Part shown: in pieces, positions 36,613-45,002 of the stretch | Layout: each line of letters starts with the position of its first letter | How positions within the stretch are numbered: position 1 is the stretch's first letter | NCBI RefSeq assembly: GCF_000178995.1 | Contig: NZ_ADVZ01000005.1 | Location: 360,356 to 424,355 of the forward strand | From: Afipia sp. 1NLS2 | GTDB taxonomy: Bacteria > Pseudomonadota > Alphaproteobacteria > Rhizobiales > Xanthobacteraceae | Reading direction: 5' to 3' | DNA length: 64,000 nucleotides | Notes under the pieces: generated by a model | What the model was told of the DNA's origin: nothing | The model's database searches: none | The model's input: only the letters and a program-made list of their open reading frames with translations | Made by a program: the position numbers and the translations under genes

Positions 36613-37143
36613 TCAATCGATTTTCTTGAGACCCGCCTTGAAGCGCCTGCTGTTCTTGACGTAATGCGGCGCGGCGCGCGTCAGCACCTTAACCTGCTCG
36701 TCGTTCAGCGTCCGCACCACGCGCGCGGGGGAACCGACGATCAATGAGCGCTCGGGAAATTCTTTGCCTTCCGGCACCAGCGCGCCGGCGCCGACGACGC
36801 TTTCCTTGCCGATCTTCGCGCCGTTCATCACGATCGCGCCCATGCCGACCAGCGCACCCTCACCGATGGTGCAGCCATGCAGGATGGCGTTGTGGCCGAC
36901 CGAGACGTTCTTCCCCATCGTGATCGGAAAACCCGGATCGGTGTGGAAGGTGCAGTTATCTTGAACGCTCGAGCCCTCGCCGATGTCGATCAGTTCGTTG
37001 TCGCCGCGGATCACGCAGCCGAACCAGACGCTCGCGCCTTTCTGCAACCGGACATTGCCGATCACCTCGGCGGAATCTGCGATGAAATAGTCGCCGTCGG
37101 CGGGAAGTTGCGGCCTGACGCCGTCGAGTTCGTAGGTGGCCAT
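36613..37143 (-). CDS. Gamma-carbonic anhydrase-like left-handed beta-helix protein
   Basis: 176 residues; GGAGACAAGA precedes the ATG. Hexapeptide repeats run through about 22-145 ([57 protein letters not shown]). The three zinc His are at 67 (NCTFH), 84 and 89 (VGHNAILHG), matching gamma-carbonic anhydrase/YrdA-type proteins. Trimeric, cytoplasmic. Carbonic anhydrase activity is plausible but many such proteins have other roles. Confidence 0.88.
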   Translation of the reverse strand: MATYELDGVRPQLPADGDYFIADSAEVIGNVRLQKGASVWFGCVIRGDNELIDIGEGSSVQDNCTFHTDPGFPITMGKNVSVGHNAILHGCTIGEGALVGMGAIVMNGAKIGKESVVGAGALVPEGKEFPERSLIVGSPARVVRTLNDEQVKVLTRAAPHYVKNSRRFKAGLKKID

Positions 37144-37200
37144 TCTTGTCTCCTTAGCGAGACGACCATGCCACGAACGAAAAACGGATGCGAGGCTCGC

Positions 37201-37530
37201 CTACGCGACGATACCGGTCGCCTGCAAGAACATGACGACGCAGGTGCCTGACATCAGGCTCCAGATACCGGCGATCACGGTTGCAACCATCACAAACACG
37301 ATGCGGCGATTTTCGATCCGCCGCCCGCGAATAGTGTTGCGCATGATGATAAAGGGCGCCGCGAACACCAGAAACGGCACGGTCATCACCGCGCGCGGCG
37401 CGGCACTCCGTTCCAGAATGCCGAAACCTGCGGGGCGGTCCACGAAGGCCTGATAGCCGCTTGCCAGCGCGCCCGCGAAGGCAAACCCGATCATCAGTGA
37501 GAAGAAGGAATTCAGGGTATCCGGCGACAT
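37201..37530 (-). CDS. Small three-helix membrane protein of unknown function
   Basis: 109 residues with three likely membrane spans (about 10-28, 46-63 and 80-105), separated by a charged loop (MRNTIRGRRIENRRI). No enzymatic motif. It resembles small conserved membrane proteins of alphaproteobacteria that I cannot name with confidence. It lies 57 bp downstream of the gamma-carbonic anhydrase start in divergent layout relative to the next plus-strand gene; it is on the same strand as, and upstream of, the carbonic anhydrase gene, so co-transcription is possible. Confidence 0.65.
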   Translation of the reverse strand: MSPDTLNSFFSLMIGFAFAGALASGYQAFVDRPAGFGILERSAAPRAVMTVPFLVFAAPFIIMRNTIRGRRIENRRIVFVMVATVIAGIWSLMSGTCVVMFLQATGIVA

Positions 37531-37759
37531 CGTGAGGCCCCGCGCTAGAGGTGGTCTCCGCTTTCGCAGAACCCTGCCGCCGCCGCCACTTTATCCTTAA
37601 GAAAGGGTTAATTTCGCGGACCGCCCCTTTCCGGGATATCCGCAAAAACGCCGCGCAAGAGCCCTCACAGGCCTCGCCATCGCCACATAAGCCGCTCTAT
37701 GACATGACCATATTCGCCGCGACGTCCGCGATTCGAAACGCTCTGGAACCCGCTCCACC

Positions 37760-38470
37760 ATGGCTGCCTCTCTGCCGCCCCGCGCCCGCAAACGCCACAA
37801 CCCCTATCTTCCAATCCTCGCCTCCATCGTGATCGGCTCCGCCGCTCTCGCCTCCGTCATCTACCTGCTCCAGCCGACCTGGCAGCCACAACAATCCGCC
37901 AGCGAACCCGATACGCTGCCGATCACGATCGGCCACACGCTGTTCAACGTGCCGACGGCGGCGATCCGGGTGAGATTGCAGAAGCGCACCGGCCCGCAGG
38001 AGCGCGTCGATCTCTCCTTCCTCTATCCTTCACTCAAGCCGCCAACGGCGCAGAAGCACATCACCGCCGCCGAGGCCGAAGCGGAAGCCGCATCGAAGGC
38101 CGAGCCGATCGACCGTATTTTCGTTTCCATCATCGCCCATCACGACGCGGTATCGCCGGCGGAGCGCACCAAGACGATCTATCCGCGCTATCTGGAATCG
38201 GATGCCTCGACCGTCGAGGACACGCTGATGATGCAAGCCTTCCGCGCCGGCACGCCTTACGCGGGTGAAGACCTGTTCATGGCCGACGGCGAAAGTTTCA
38301 CCGCGCGCTGCTCGCGCGATGCGCAGACGCCAGGCATGTGCCTGAGCGAACGCCGGATCGGCGACGCCGACCTGAACTTCCGCTTCCCGCGCGCATGGCT
38401 CGCCCACTGGCGCGATGTCGCGGACGCGATGGACAAACTCGCCGACCAGCTTCAGGGGCCGGGGAAGTAA
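37760..38470 (+). CDS. Membrane-anchored protein of unknown function
   Basis: 236 residues. A basic N-terminus (PPRARKRHNP) and one membrane span (about 16-39, YLPILASIVIGSAALASVIYLL) anchor a periplasmic domain. The domain contains ITIGHTLFNVPTAAIRV, an acidic/Ala-rich coil (AAEAEAEAASKAE, about 92-104), IDRIFVSIIAHHDAVSP, and two Cys (ARCSRDAQTPGMC) that could form a disulfide. Conserved-looking in Bradyrhizobium relatives. No function recognised. Confidence 0.72.
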   Translation: MAASLPPRARKRHNPYLPILASIVIGSAALASVIYLLQPTWQPQQSASEPDTLPITIGHTLFNVPTAAIRVRLQKRTGPQERVDLSFLYPSLKPPTAQKHITAAEAEAEAASKAEPIDRIFVSIIAHHDAVSPAERTKTIYPRYLESDASTVEDTLMMQAFRAGTPYAGEDLFMADGESFTARCSRDAQTPGMCLSERRIGDADLNFRFPRAWLAHWRDVADAMDKLADQLQGPGK

Positions 38471-38486
38471 TCTCCCGCAAACGAAA

Positions 38487-38508
38487 ATGGCCGGCTTACG
38501 CCGGCCAT
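38487..38508. terminator. Bidirectional terminator hairpin
   Basis: ATGGCCGGC (38487-38495), loop TTAC, GCCGGCCAT (38500-38508), a perfect 9-bp stem. On the minus strand it is followed by TTTTCGTTT, fitting the end of the DUF3126 gene; on the plus strand it follows the membrane-anchored gene. Confidence 0.75.
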
Positions 38509-38533
38509 CGCATCGTTTCATGATGAGAAAAAC

Positions 38534-38752
38534 TCAATCCTCTTCGACGAGGTCGTCCTCGAGGATCGCCATCTGGAACTGATACGAGCGATCATCATCC
38601 TCGTCATCGACGAACAGCACGCCGATGAATTCCTCGCCGATGTAAACCTCGGCGGAATCGTCCTTTTTCGGACGCGGCACGACGCGAATCTTCGGATTGC
38701 CGAACGTGCGCTTGAGATAAGCGTCGAGCTTTCTGACTTCGGTAACGTCCAC
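38534..38752 (-). CDS. DUF3126 family protein
   Basis: About 72 residues from a GTG at 38752, supported by GGAG 8 nt upstream; a TTG four codons earlier (38764) is the alternative. Sequence VDVTEVRKLDAYLKRTFGNP, then the alternating strand pattern KIRVVPRPKKDDSAEVYIGE, EFIGVLFVDDEDDDRSYQFQ and MAILEDDLVEED. Small acidic cytoplasmic protein conserved throughout Rhizobiales, typically next to cysE as here (133-bp gap, same strand). Function unknown. Confidence 0.85.
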   Translation of the reverse strand: MDVTEVRKLDAYLKRTFGNPKIRVVPRPKKDDSAEVYIGEEFIGVLFVDDEDDDRSYQFQMAILEDDLVEED

Positions 38753-38885
38753 GGCAGTCTCCAATGATGATTATGTCTGCCACGCGCGCCTAAGCCTAAC
38801 GCGAAGCCTTCCGCACGCCAATAGCGCAGCGTGCCCCATGAGCCAATAGCGCAACGCGCGTCTCGATAAAAGTGCAGAGAAGGCT

Positions 38886-39710
38886 TTACAGACCGTTCGC
38901 GTTGAGCATCTGGTCCATCGTGCGCGACGGCTCGGAACACCCGGCCTCGCCCACGACGCGCGCAGGCACGCCTGCGACCGTGACGTTGTTCGGCACCGGC
39001 TTGACGACGACCGAGCCCGCCGCGATGCGCGCGCAATGCCCGATCTCGATATTGCCGAGAATCTTCGCACCCGCGCCGATCATCACGCCGCGGCGGATTT
39101 TCGGATGGCGATCCTCGTTCTCCTTGCCGGTGCCCCCAAGCGTGACATCGTGCAGGATTGAGACGTCGTCCTCGATCACCGCCGTCTCGCCAACAACAAA
39201 ACCCGTCGCATGATCGAGGAAAATACCGCGCCCGATCTGCGCCGCCGGATTGATGTCGGTCTGGAATACCGACGACGACTGACTCTGGATGTAATAGGCG
39301 AAATCCTTGCGGCCCTGCTTGTAGAGCCAGTGCGCAAGCCGGTGCGCCTGAATGGCGTGGAAGCCCTTGAAGTACAGCAGCGGATCGATGAAGCGCGACG
39401 TCGCGGGGTCGCGGTCGTAGACGGCGACGAGATCAGCGCGGAAGGCGTTGCCAATATCGGGATCGTCGCGAAGCGCTTCGTTGTAAGCCTGCCGGATCAA
39501 GCCCGCCGAAAGGGCTGCATGATCGAGGCGCTCGGAGATGCGATGGATCACCGCTGCTTCCAGCCGGTCGTGATGCAGCACCGACGAATAGATGAAAGTG
39601 GCAAGCTCCGGCTCGCGGCGCGCGACTTCCTCGGCCTCGTCGCGAATCCGCGTCCAGACCGGGTCGACCGTCGAAAGGGCGGCTTTCGGATCCACGTTAA
39701 CTTTGGCCAT
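38886..39710 (-). CDS. cysE: Serine O-acetyltransferase
   Basis: Acetylates serine with acetyl-CoA, first step of cysteine synthesis. 274 residues from the ATG at 39710, favoured because GGAAG lies 6 nt upstream. N-terminal helical domain (about 10-140, including PAELATFIYSSVLHHDRLEA-like segment) and a C-terminal left-handed beta-helix (INPAAQIGRGIFLDHATGF, VIEDDVSILHDVTLGGTG). The catalytic His pair (DHATG and LHDVTLGG) is present. Cysteine feedback is usual through the C-terminal tail. DUF3126 follows downstream. Confidence 0.95.
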   Translation of the reverse strand: MAKVNVDPKAALSTVDPVWTRIRDEAEEVARREPELATFIYSSVLHHDRLEAAVIHRISERLDHAALSAGLIRQAYNEALRDDPDIGNAFRADLVAVYDRDPATSRFIDPLLYFKGFHAIQAHRLAHWLYKQGRKDFAYYIQSQSSSVFQTDINPAAQIGRGIFLDHATGFVVGETAVIEDDVSILHDVTLGGTGKENEDRHPKIRRGVMIGAGAKILGNIEIGHCARIAAGSVVVKPVPNNVTVAGVPARVVGEAGCSEPSRTMDQMLNANGL

Positions 39711-39806
39711 AGGCATCTTCCAGCTTTGGGCTCGGGAGATTACCACATAATAGGCGCTGCGGAGGCTGCAATCCCACCCTTGTGGCAATACGGATAATAT
39801 TCTGCC

Positions 39807-40559
39807 TCAGCCCTGCCGGGCCAGAAAGGCCAAGACACCCTCTTTGTAAACGCGGTCGCCCACCGCCCGCATGTGATCGCGGTCCGGAATATCAAGCACT
39901 TCGGCGTGGGTCATGATCTGGTGCAGCTTCTCCGCCGAGCCACCGACATCGTCCTTGGTACCCACAGCGATCAGCGTCGGCAATTTGATCGAAGCCGCCT
40001 GCTCCGGCGTCAGCCATTGCCGCGAACCGCGCAGGCACGCCACCAGCGCGCGCCTGTCGGAGCGAGTCTGATCGGCGAAAGCGCGGAACATGCGGCCCAT
40101 CGGATCGGTCACGTCCTCGAGCGACGGCGCTTCCAGCGCCACCGCCACGTCCTCGCCGGGACCGCCGCCCTCAATCAGGCCATAGCCGAGGCCGCCGATA
40201 ATCAATGAGCGCAGACGCTCGGGATGATGCAGCGCCACCCTGCACGAAATCCGGGAGCCGAGCGAATAGCCCATGATGTCAGCGCGTTCGATGTTGAGAT
40301 GATCCATCAGCGCGCGCACATCGCCCGCCATGATGTCGAGCGAATACTCCGCGCGGTCGTAGAGCTTGGATGACGCGCCATGCCCGCGATTGTCGAGCGC
40401 GACGACACGCCGTCCCGCTTTGGTCAGCGCCGAGACCCAGCCAGGGTAGACCCAATTGGTACCCGCGGTCGAACCGAAGCCGTGGACGAGAACGATGGGC
40501 TCGCCCTCGCCTTCATCGATAAAAGCGATCTCGACGGAGCCGTTGTGAAAGCTCAGCAT
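39807..40559 (-). CDS. Alpha/beta hydrolase
   Basis: 250 residues from the ATG at 40559, with GGAA upstream. Features: oxyanion strand PIVLVHGFGSTAGTNW, nucleophile elbow IMGYSLGSRISC (Ser in GYSLGS), acid strand TLIAVGTKDDVGGS (Asp) and His in PDRDHMRAVGD. Resembles 3-oxoadipate enol-lactonase/haloperoxidase-like esterases; substrate not deducible. Cytoplasmic. Follows the membrane protein gene by 85 bp on the same strand. Confidence 0.85.
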   Translation of the reverse strand: MLSFHNGSVEIAFIDEGEGEPIVLVHGFGSTAGTNWVYPGWVSALTKAGRRVVALDNRGHGASSKLYDRAEYSLDIMAGDVRALMDHLNIERADIMGYSLGSRISCRVALHHPERLRSLIIGGLGYGLIEGGGPGEDVAVALEAPSLEDVTDPMGRMFRAFADQTRSDRRALVACLRGSRQWLTPEQAASIKLPTLIAVGTKDDVGGSAEKLHQIMTHAEVLDIPDRDHMRAVGDRVYKEGVLAFLARQG

Positions 40560-40643
40560 GAACACATTCCATTGCAGGGGAACCAGACGGCCGCCGTTCT
40601 AACCGCGTCGCGGCGGCTTTGCCAGTGCTTGACGCCCGGCAAT

Positions 40644-41777
40644 TTATGCAGATGTGGCCTGCGTCAGCGCGATTGCATCGCGGGCTTTTTTGCGTTTGCG
40701 GCGAGCGAGCCACGCAAAGGTCAGCCGCTCGGTGGTGGATTTGATGGAAGCGAGAAAACCGAGCAGCGCGATCAGCGCGGCGAACACCCACCAGGCGAGA
40801 TTGAATGCGCCGGTGGCGAGCAGCAGCGCGCCGCGCCCGATCAGCTTGATGATCGCACGCGTCTCCTTGCCCCTGGACTCCGCAAGCCTTGCGGCGCGCG
40901 CGATATCCTGCGGGCCATCGGCGATACGCAGCACATCGAGCGTGCCTCTGGTGCCGATCTTTTCGCTGACGCGGCCGGTATCCTTGGCGAGACGCACGAG
41001 AGCGCCTGCCTTCTCGGCCTTGAACGCCGCCTTCAGCGCACCGACGCTTTGCGCGGGCCGCGTGAACGAGGCGTGCTGAACGGCCTGCGTGAGCGCGGGC
41101 GTATCGACCGCATTGCGCACCGCGCGCCCGGTCCACTCCGTCAATCCCGCGCCGAGGCGGCCGACCTTGCGCGCATCCTTCACCAGCGTCAGTCCGGCGC
41201 GCAGGGGTGCCGCACCCGCAACCGAAACATAAGTCGCCGCCGTCACCGCGATGCCGACGCTTGCCAGCCCCAGCACGAGCCGGTCGGCATCCTCGCCCAT
41301 CGCCAGCCGCTTGCCCTCGCGCACCACGTCGCGCACGTCGCCGAGCACGAACAAATCTCCCGCCAGAGTGCCCGAGAGGCTCGCCCCATCATCGCCCTCG
41401 CCAGTCACAAGTCCGTGCACGAATCGCCCCGCGACCGCCTGTGTCGAATTGTGCGCCGCAAGTGCGGTGCTGACGCGCTCTTGCATGTCCGGTGCAATAC
41501 CTATGCCCTTGCCCTGGGCCAGTGACACAAAGCTGTCGGCAAGTTCCGGGTCGTCCGCATCGAGCGCCTGCCGGATTTGCCGGGCGATAGCGGATTGCCG
41601 CGCAGCCTCGCTTCCCTCGTGCAGCGCTGATTCAACACGGATATCCGACAATTGCGCAGGGTCGTCCTGCGCCATGAGAATGGCCGCAGCCGTGTGCGCC
41701 CGCGGCATCAGCAACGCGAATGCCGCCGCGCAGAGAGCCACGCATCCAATTGCCGCAGTGGTTTTCCGGTATTGCAT
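40644..41777 (-). CDS. Membrane protein of unknown function, Ala-rich
   Basis: 377 residues from the ATG at 41777 (AGGGA 9 nt upstream). An N-terminal hydrophobic segment (TAAIGCVALCAAAFALLMP) is followed by a soluble helical part, a Gly/Ala-rich hydrophobic region near 170-190 (GLASVGIAVTAATYVSVAGAAP), a basic amphipathic middle, and a C-terminal span (LLLATGAFNLAWWVFAALIALLGFLA) ending in a basic tail RRKRKKAR. Topology suggests a periplasmic domain between two or three spans. No family recognised. Confidence 0.68.
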   Translation of the reverse strand: MQYRKTTAAIGCVALCAAAFALLMPRAHTAAAILMAQDDPAQLSDIRVESALHEGSEAARQSAIARQIRQALDADDPELADSFVSLAQGKGIGIAPDMQERVSTALAAHNSTQAVAGRFVHGLVTGEGDDGASLSGTLAGDLFVLGDVRDVVREGKRLAMGEDADRLVLGLASVGIAVTAATYVSVAGAAPLRAGLTLVKDARKVGRLGAGLTEWTGRAVRNAVDTPALTQAVQHASFTRPAQSVGALKAAFKAEKAGALVRLAKDTGRVSEKIGTRGTLDVLRIADGPQDIARAARLAESRGKETRAIIKLIGRGALLLATGAFNLAWWVFAALIALLGFLASIKSTTERLTFAWLARRKRKKARDAIALTQATSA

Positions 41778-42088
41778 GCACAAATCCCTGCGCCTGGTGC
41801 CCGACCCTATGGCGATTTTGCGGCGAAAATTTCACCTGATGGAAGCCGTGCACCAAAAGAAGGCCCTCCGAAAGAAGGGCTTTCCGCAGCAGCAAATAGC
41901 GTATGGAGTCGACCCCGGCGTCCACGCATCAGTTCGTTATTTTCTGTTGCGAATTCTGTCGTTGTCCGCGTTGAACCTCTGGCATACCGCGTACACCGGG
42001 GGTAATAGGTTGCCCGCTCGCTGATGAACCCGAAACTACGAACAAAACCGCTTTCGACTTCCGCACGGTAAATCCCAAGGTAAATCTC
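41778..42088. other. Intergenic region without a clear gene
   Basis: Divergent region upstream of the membrane protein (minus) and the zinc-finger protein (plus). It contains an 8-bp stem, AAGGCCCT and AGGGCTTT (41860-41883), followed on the minus strand by CTTCTTTTGG, a possible attenuator in the membrane-protein leader. Open frames here have poor starts. Confidence 0.45.
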
Positions 42089-42334
42089 ATGGCCGACCAC
42101 ATCGTTCCACACTTCCATAATGGCCAAGGGGTGAGCGTGATCGAAATCGGCTCGCGGGAGTTCATGTGCATCGGCGCCAACCCGCCGTTCGATCATCCGC
42201 ATGTCTTCCTCGATCTCGGCAATGACGACGAGATCATCTGCCCGTACTGCTCGACGCTGTACCGCTTCGCGGGCGATCTCGCGCCCGGTGCGGCGCGGCC
42301 GCCTCAGTGCGTGGTGGAAGACAAGGTCGTCTGA
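42089..42334 (+). CDS. Small zinc-finger protein (zf-CHCC, NDUFS6-like)
   Basis: 81 residues. The zf-CHCC pattern is present: His in FDHPHVFLDLG, then EIICPYCSTLYRF with two Cys, and a further Cys earlier (FMCIGANPP). The same domain is found in mitochondrial complex I accessory subunit NDUFS6, and alphaproteobacterial versions are considered the bacterial counterpart. Ends 6 bp before the FAD monooxygenase gene. Confidence 0.88.
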   Translation: MADHIVPHFHNGQGVSVIEIGSREFMCIGANPPFDHPHVFLDLGNDDEIICPYCSTLYRFAGDLAPGAARPPQCVVEDKVV

Positions 42335-42340
42335 TCTGCC

Positions 42341-43522
42341 GTGGCGCCGGCCCGCACGCTTGCCATCGCAGGCGCCGGAATCGGAGGCCTGACGGCTGCG
42401 CTGGCGCTCAACCGCATCGGCTACCGCATCATCCTGTTCGAGCGTGAGGCACACCTCACGGAAACCGGCGCGGGTCTTCAGCTTTCGCCGAACGCCAGCC
42501 ACATCCTGATCGATCTCGGCCTCGAGCAACGATTGTCCGCGGCAGCGGTCGCGCCGGACGCCATCAGCATCATCAATGCGCGAAGCGGCCGGGAAACCGT
42601 CCGCATTCCGCTCGGCGAAAAAATTCGCGCGCGTCATGGCGCGCCCTACTGGCTCTTGCATCGCCCCGACCTGCAGGCCGCGCTGCTGGCGCAGGTCGAA
42701 GCCACACCGGGCATCGAATTGCGACTCGGCTGGCAGTTCGATGACGTCTCGAACGACACAAACGGCGTTACCGTCACGCAACGCCGCAGCATGTCGCGGC
42801 GGCAGGATCATGTCCAAGCCCTGATCGGCGCCGATGGTGCGTGGTCCGCCGTGCGGCGGCAGGTTTTCCCCGAGGTTCGCGCGCAATTCAGCGGCCGGAT
42901 CGCATGGCGGGGCATGATCGACGCCACGCGCGTACCGGATGGATTCGATCGGCGCCGCGTGCAACTGCGGATGGGCTCCGACGCGCATCTCGTCGCCTAC
43001 CCGATGGCGGGGGCGGGTCACGTCAATCTCGTCGCCATCGTCAACGATCAATGGCGCAGGCCCGGCTGGAACGAGATCGGCGATCCCACGGAGATCGTCC
43101 GGCATTTCGCGGCATGGCACGGCGGCGCCCGCGCGATGATCGAAGCCGTCACGAACTGGCGCAAATGGGCGCTGTTCGAAGTGCCCGGCGGCGCATTCGC
43201 GAAAGATCATATCGTCATGCTCGGAGACGCGGCCCATGCGATGCTGCCGTTCGCCGCGCAGGGCGCCGCGATGGCGATCGAGGACGCGGCTGTGCTCGCA
43301 CGCTGCATCAAAGCGCAACCTGACGACCTGCCCGCCGCATTCCGCAATTATGAAAGCCTGCGGCGCGGGCGCATCGCGCGAGTGCAGCGCACGTCACGCC
43401 GCAACGGGCAGATCTATCACCTCAAGGGCGCGCCAAGAATCGCGCGCGACCGCACCATGCAGTTGCTCGGCGGCGCGCGGCTGCTCGCGCGGCAGGACTG
43501 GCTCTACGGCTGGCGCGCGTAA
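42341..43522 (+). CDS. FAD-dependent aromatic-ring monooxygenase (salicylate hydroxylase-like)
   Basis: 393 residues, GTG start. Rossmann signature GAGIGGLTAALALNRIG (11-27), NADPH/FAD motif ALIGADGAWSAVRR (about 161-174) and the second FAD motif MLGDAAHAMLPFAAQGAAMA (about 294-313) are intact. Belongs to the UbiH/salicylate-hydroxylase-type group of flavoprotein hydroxylases. Substrate not deducible, no catabolic neighbours. It may be co-transcribed with the zinc-finger protein gene 6 bp upstream. Confidence 0.9.
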   Translation: MAPARTLAIAGAGIGGLTAALALNRIGYRIILFEREAHLTETGAGLQLSPNASHILIDLGLEQRLSAAAVAPDAISIINARSGRETVRIPLGEKIRARHGAPYWLLHRPDLQAALLAQVEATPGIELRLGWQFDDVSNDTNGVTVTQRRSMSRRQDHVQALIGADGAWSAVRRQVFPEVRAQFSGRIAWRGMIDATRVPDGFDRRRVQLRMGSDAHLVAYPMAGAGHVNLVAIVNDQWRRPGWNEIGDPTEIVRHFAAWHGGARAMIEAVTNWRKWALFEVPGGAFAKDHIVMLGDAAHAMLPFAAQGAAMAIEDAAVLARCIKAQPDDLPAAFRNYESLRRGRIARVQRTSRRNGQIYHLKGAPRIARDRTMQLLGGARLLARQDWLYGWRA

Positions 43523-43534
43523 AGGCTCAATGCC

Positions 43535-43918
43535 TTAATGCTTTTTACGATGCTTCTGCTTGGTCTCGGGCGCAACTGGCTGCGCCGGCTTCTCGACCGG
43601 GAGCGGACCGCAATTCAGCTTCTGCCGGTTCTCGTCGATCTGTTCGAGCTCGCCGCGAGCCGTCACATATTCGCTCTGATACGCAAGGCCCGACATCAGC
43701 GCGCCGGCGAAGCCGGTCTCCGCCTTCGCCATCAGTCCTTTCAGTTCCGCGACACGCGCGCCGACCTGTTTGTGCGCGGTGTTCAACTGGTCGCAGTTGT
43801 AGAGCGCGTAGTGAGAAGGATCGACGAAGAAGCTCGCCGCCTGCGCGAGGCCGCATGAGCCGAACAGAAGGGCGGCGGCAAGATACAATTGAGTGCGATG
43901 GAACATGCGTTCGGTCAT
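43535..43918 (-). CDS. Small secreted protein with coiled-coil middle and basic tail
   Basis: 127 residues. A signal peptide (cleaving near GLAQA-ASFF) is followed by FVDPSHYALYNCDQLNTAHKQ, a helical stretch of heptad character (RVAELKGLMAKAETGFAGALMSG), a second Cys (LNCGPLPV) likely paired with the first, and a His/Lys tail (KQKHRKKH). Looks like a periplasmic protein conserved in Nitrobacteraceae. Converges with the monooxygenase gene with 12 bp between stops. Function unknown. Confidence 0.72.
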   Translation of the reverse strand: MTERMFHRTQLYLAAALLFGSCGLAQAASFFVDPSHYALYNCDQLNTAHKQVGARVAELKGLMAKAETGFAGALMSGLAYQSEYVTARGELEQIDENRQKLNCGPLPVEKPAQPVAPETKQKHRKKH

Positions 43919-43956
43919 CCGGGAGAATTTTCAGGCGCAACCTAGCCGATGCGGCC

Positions 43957-44544
43957 TCACCCCGCCAGCCGCGCGGTAAGCTTGCTTTTCACATCCGGCC
44001 ATTCGGAATCGAGAATCGAGAACATCACAGTGTTGCGAACGCGCCCGTCCGGCATGATCCGCTCGTTACGCAGGATGCCCTCCTCCTTCGCGCCGAGCCG
44101 CGCGATCGCTGCGCGGGATTTCGTGTTCAGCTCGTCGGTCTGGAACTGCACCCGGACGCAGTTCAGCGTCTCGAACGCATAGGTCAGCATCAAGAGCTTC
44201 ATTTCGGTGTTGACCGCCGTGCGCTGGTATGAGGCCGAAATCCAGGTATGCCCGATCTCCATCGTCCGGTTGGCGCGGTCGAGCTTCCAGAACCGCGTCG
44301 AGCCGATCGGCTCACCGGTGGCGATGGTCTCGATCACATAAGGAATAGCCGTGCCCGCCTTCGCGCCATCCAGCGCCGTCTTCATGTAGGCGGCGACCGT
44401 TTCCTCCGACGGCACGAAGGTGACCTTGAGAGTCCACAGCTCGCCGTCGGAGGCCGCGCGCACGAGTGCCGCCGCATCGGCTTCGTGCATCACGCGCAGA
44501 CGAACACGGGAGCCGATGAGATCAGGGGCTGTCGGAGCGGTCAT
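43957..44544 (-). CDS. GNAT-family N-acetyltransferase (RimJ/RimL-like)
   Basis: 195 residues from the ATG at 44544; the longer frame to 44613 would run into the tRNA-Leu gene and is rejected. GNAT pattern: RVRLRVMHEADAAAL at the start, IGSTRFWKLDRANRTMEIGH and TAVNTEMKLLMLTYAFE (CoA loop region), VRVQFQTDELNTKSRAAIAR and RNERIMPDGRVRNTVMFSIL. This is the RimJ/L-type subgroup, which acetylates small molecules or N-termini. Substrate unknown. Confidence 0.88.
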   Translation of the reverse strand: MTAPTAPDLIGSRVRLRVMHEADAAALVRAASDGELWTLKVTFVPSEETVAAYMKTALDGAKAGTAIPYVIETIATGEPIGSTRFWKLDRANRTMEIGHTWISASYQRTAVNTEMKLLMLTYAFETLNCVRVQFQTDELNTKSRAAIARLGAKEEGILRNERIMPDGRVRNTVMFSILDSEWPDVKSKLTARLAG

Positions 44545-44572
44545 ATGATCCAAGGATTTAAATGAAGGACAT

Positions 44573-44659
44573 TGGTGCGGTCGGCGGGAATCGAACCCGC
44601 ACGACGTTGCCATCGAGGGATTTTAAGTCCCTTGCGTCTACCAGTTCCGCCACGACCGC
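44573..44659 (-). tRNA. tRNA-Leu (anticodon UAA)
   Basis: Minus strand, 87 nt with encoded CCA. Acceptor arms GCGGTCG and CGACCGC pair, discriminator A. D arm GGCGGAACTGGTAGACGC, anticodon stem AGGGA/TCCCT with loop CTTAAAA giving UAA, a long class II variable arm, and T arm GCGGG/CCCGC around TTCGATT. Decodes UUA and UUG. Confidence 0.96.
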
Positions 44660-45002
44660 ACGCTTTCTTTTCAAATACTTAGACATGAAAATCAACGGGC
44701 TCCGCGCAAAACATCCAGCGTGTTTTGCGATTTGCACCCGCCGGACACTCTCGCGCGGCTTTCCGGCGCCTGATTCCGGACGGCACATCTGCCCCGCCCC
44801 CCATAAGCGGCACGGACGGGATCGATCCGACTTGGGCTATCGAGCGCGGCAGCGGCCACAAGATCGCAAGCAATATCAATCGCGGCCGGGCCGCATACCG
44901 CCTGCCGCCATCGAGGCTGGTGGTCGTGACCGGAAAGAGAGAGGCTTATTAACGCCTCGTCAGATCAACGGCGGACTGGTATTTCCTATCGGAAGAACCC
45001 GC
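44660..45002. other. Intergenic region between tRNA-Leu and the glycosyltransferase gene
   Basis: No gene recognised. It holds a perfect 9-bp hairpin, CGCAAAACA and TGTTTTGCG (44705-44729), in the upstream region of the tRNA. The frame that continues into the tRNA is a spurious extension of the glycosyltransferase ORF. Confidence 0.5.

Noticed and set aside
41807..43318. Long minus-strand frame opposite the FAD monooxygenase
   Set aside because: The plus-strand gene has all FAD motifs; the antisense frame has none and shows shadow composition.
44562..45002. N-terminal extension of the glycosyltransferase frame
   Set aside because: It would start inside tRNA-Leu; the internal ATG at 45003 has a good RBS.
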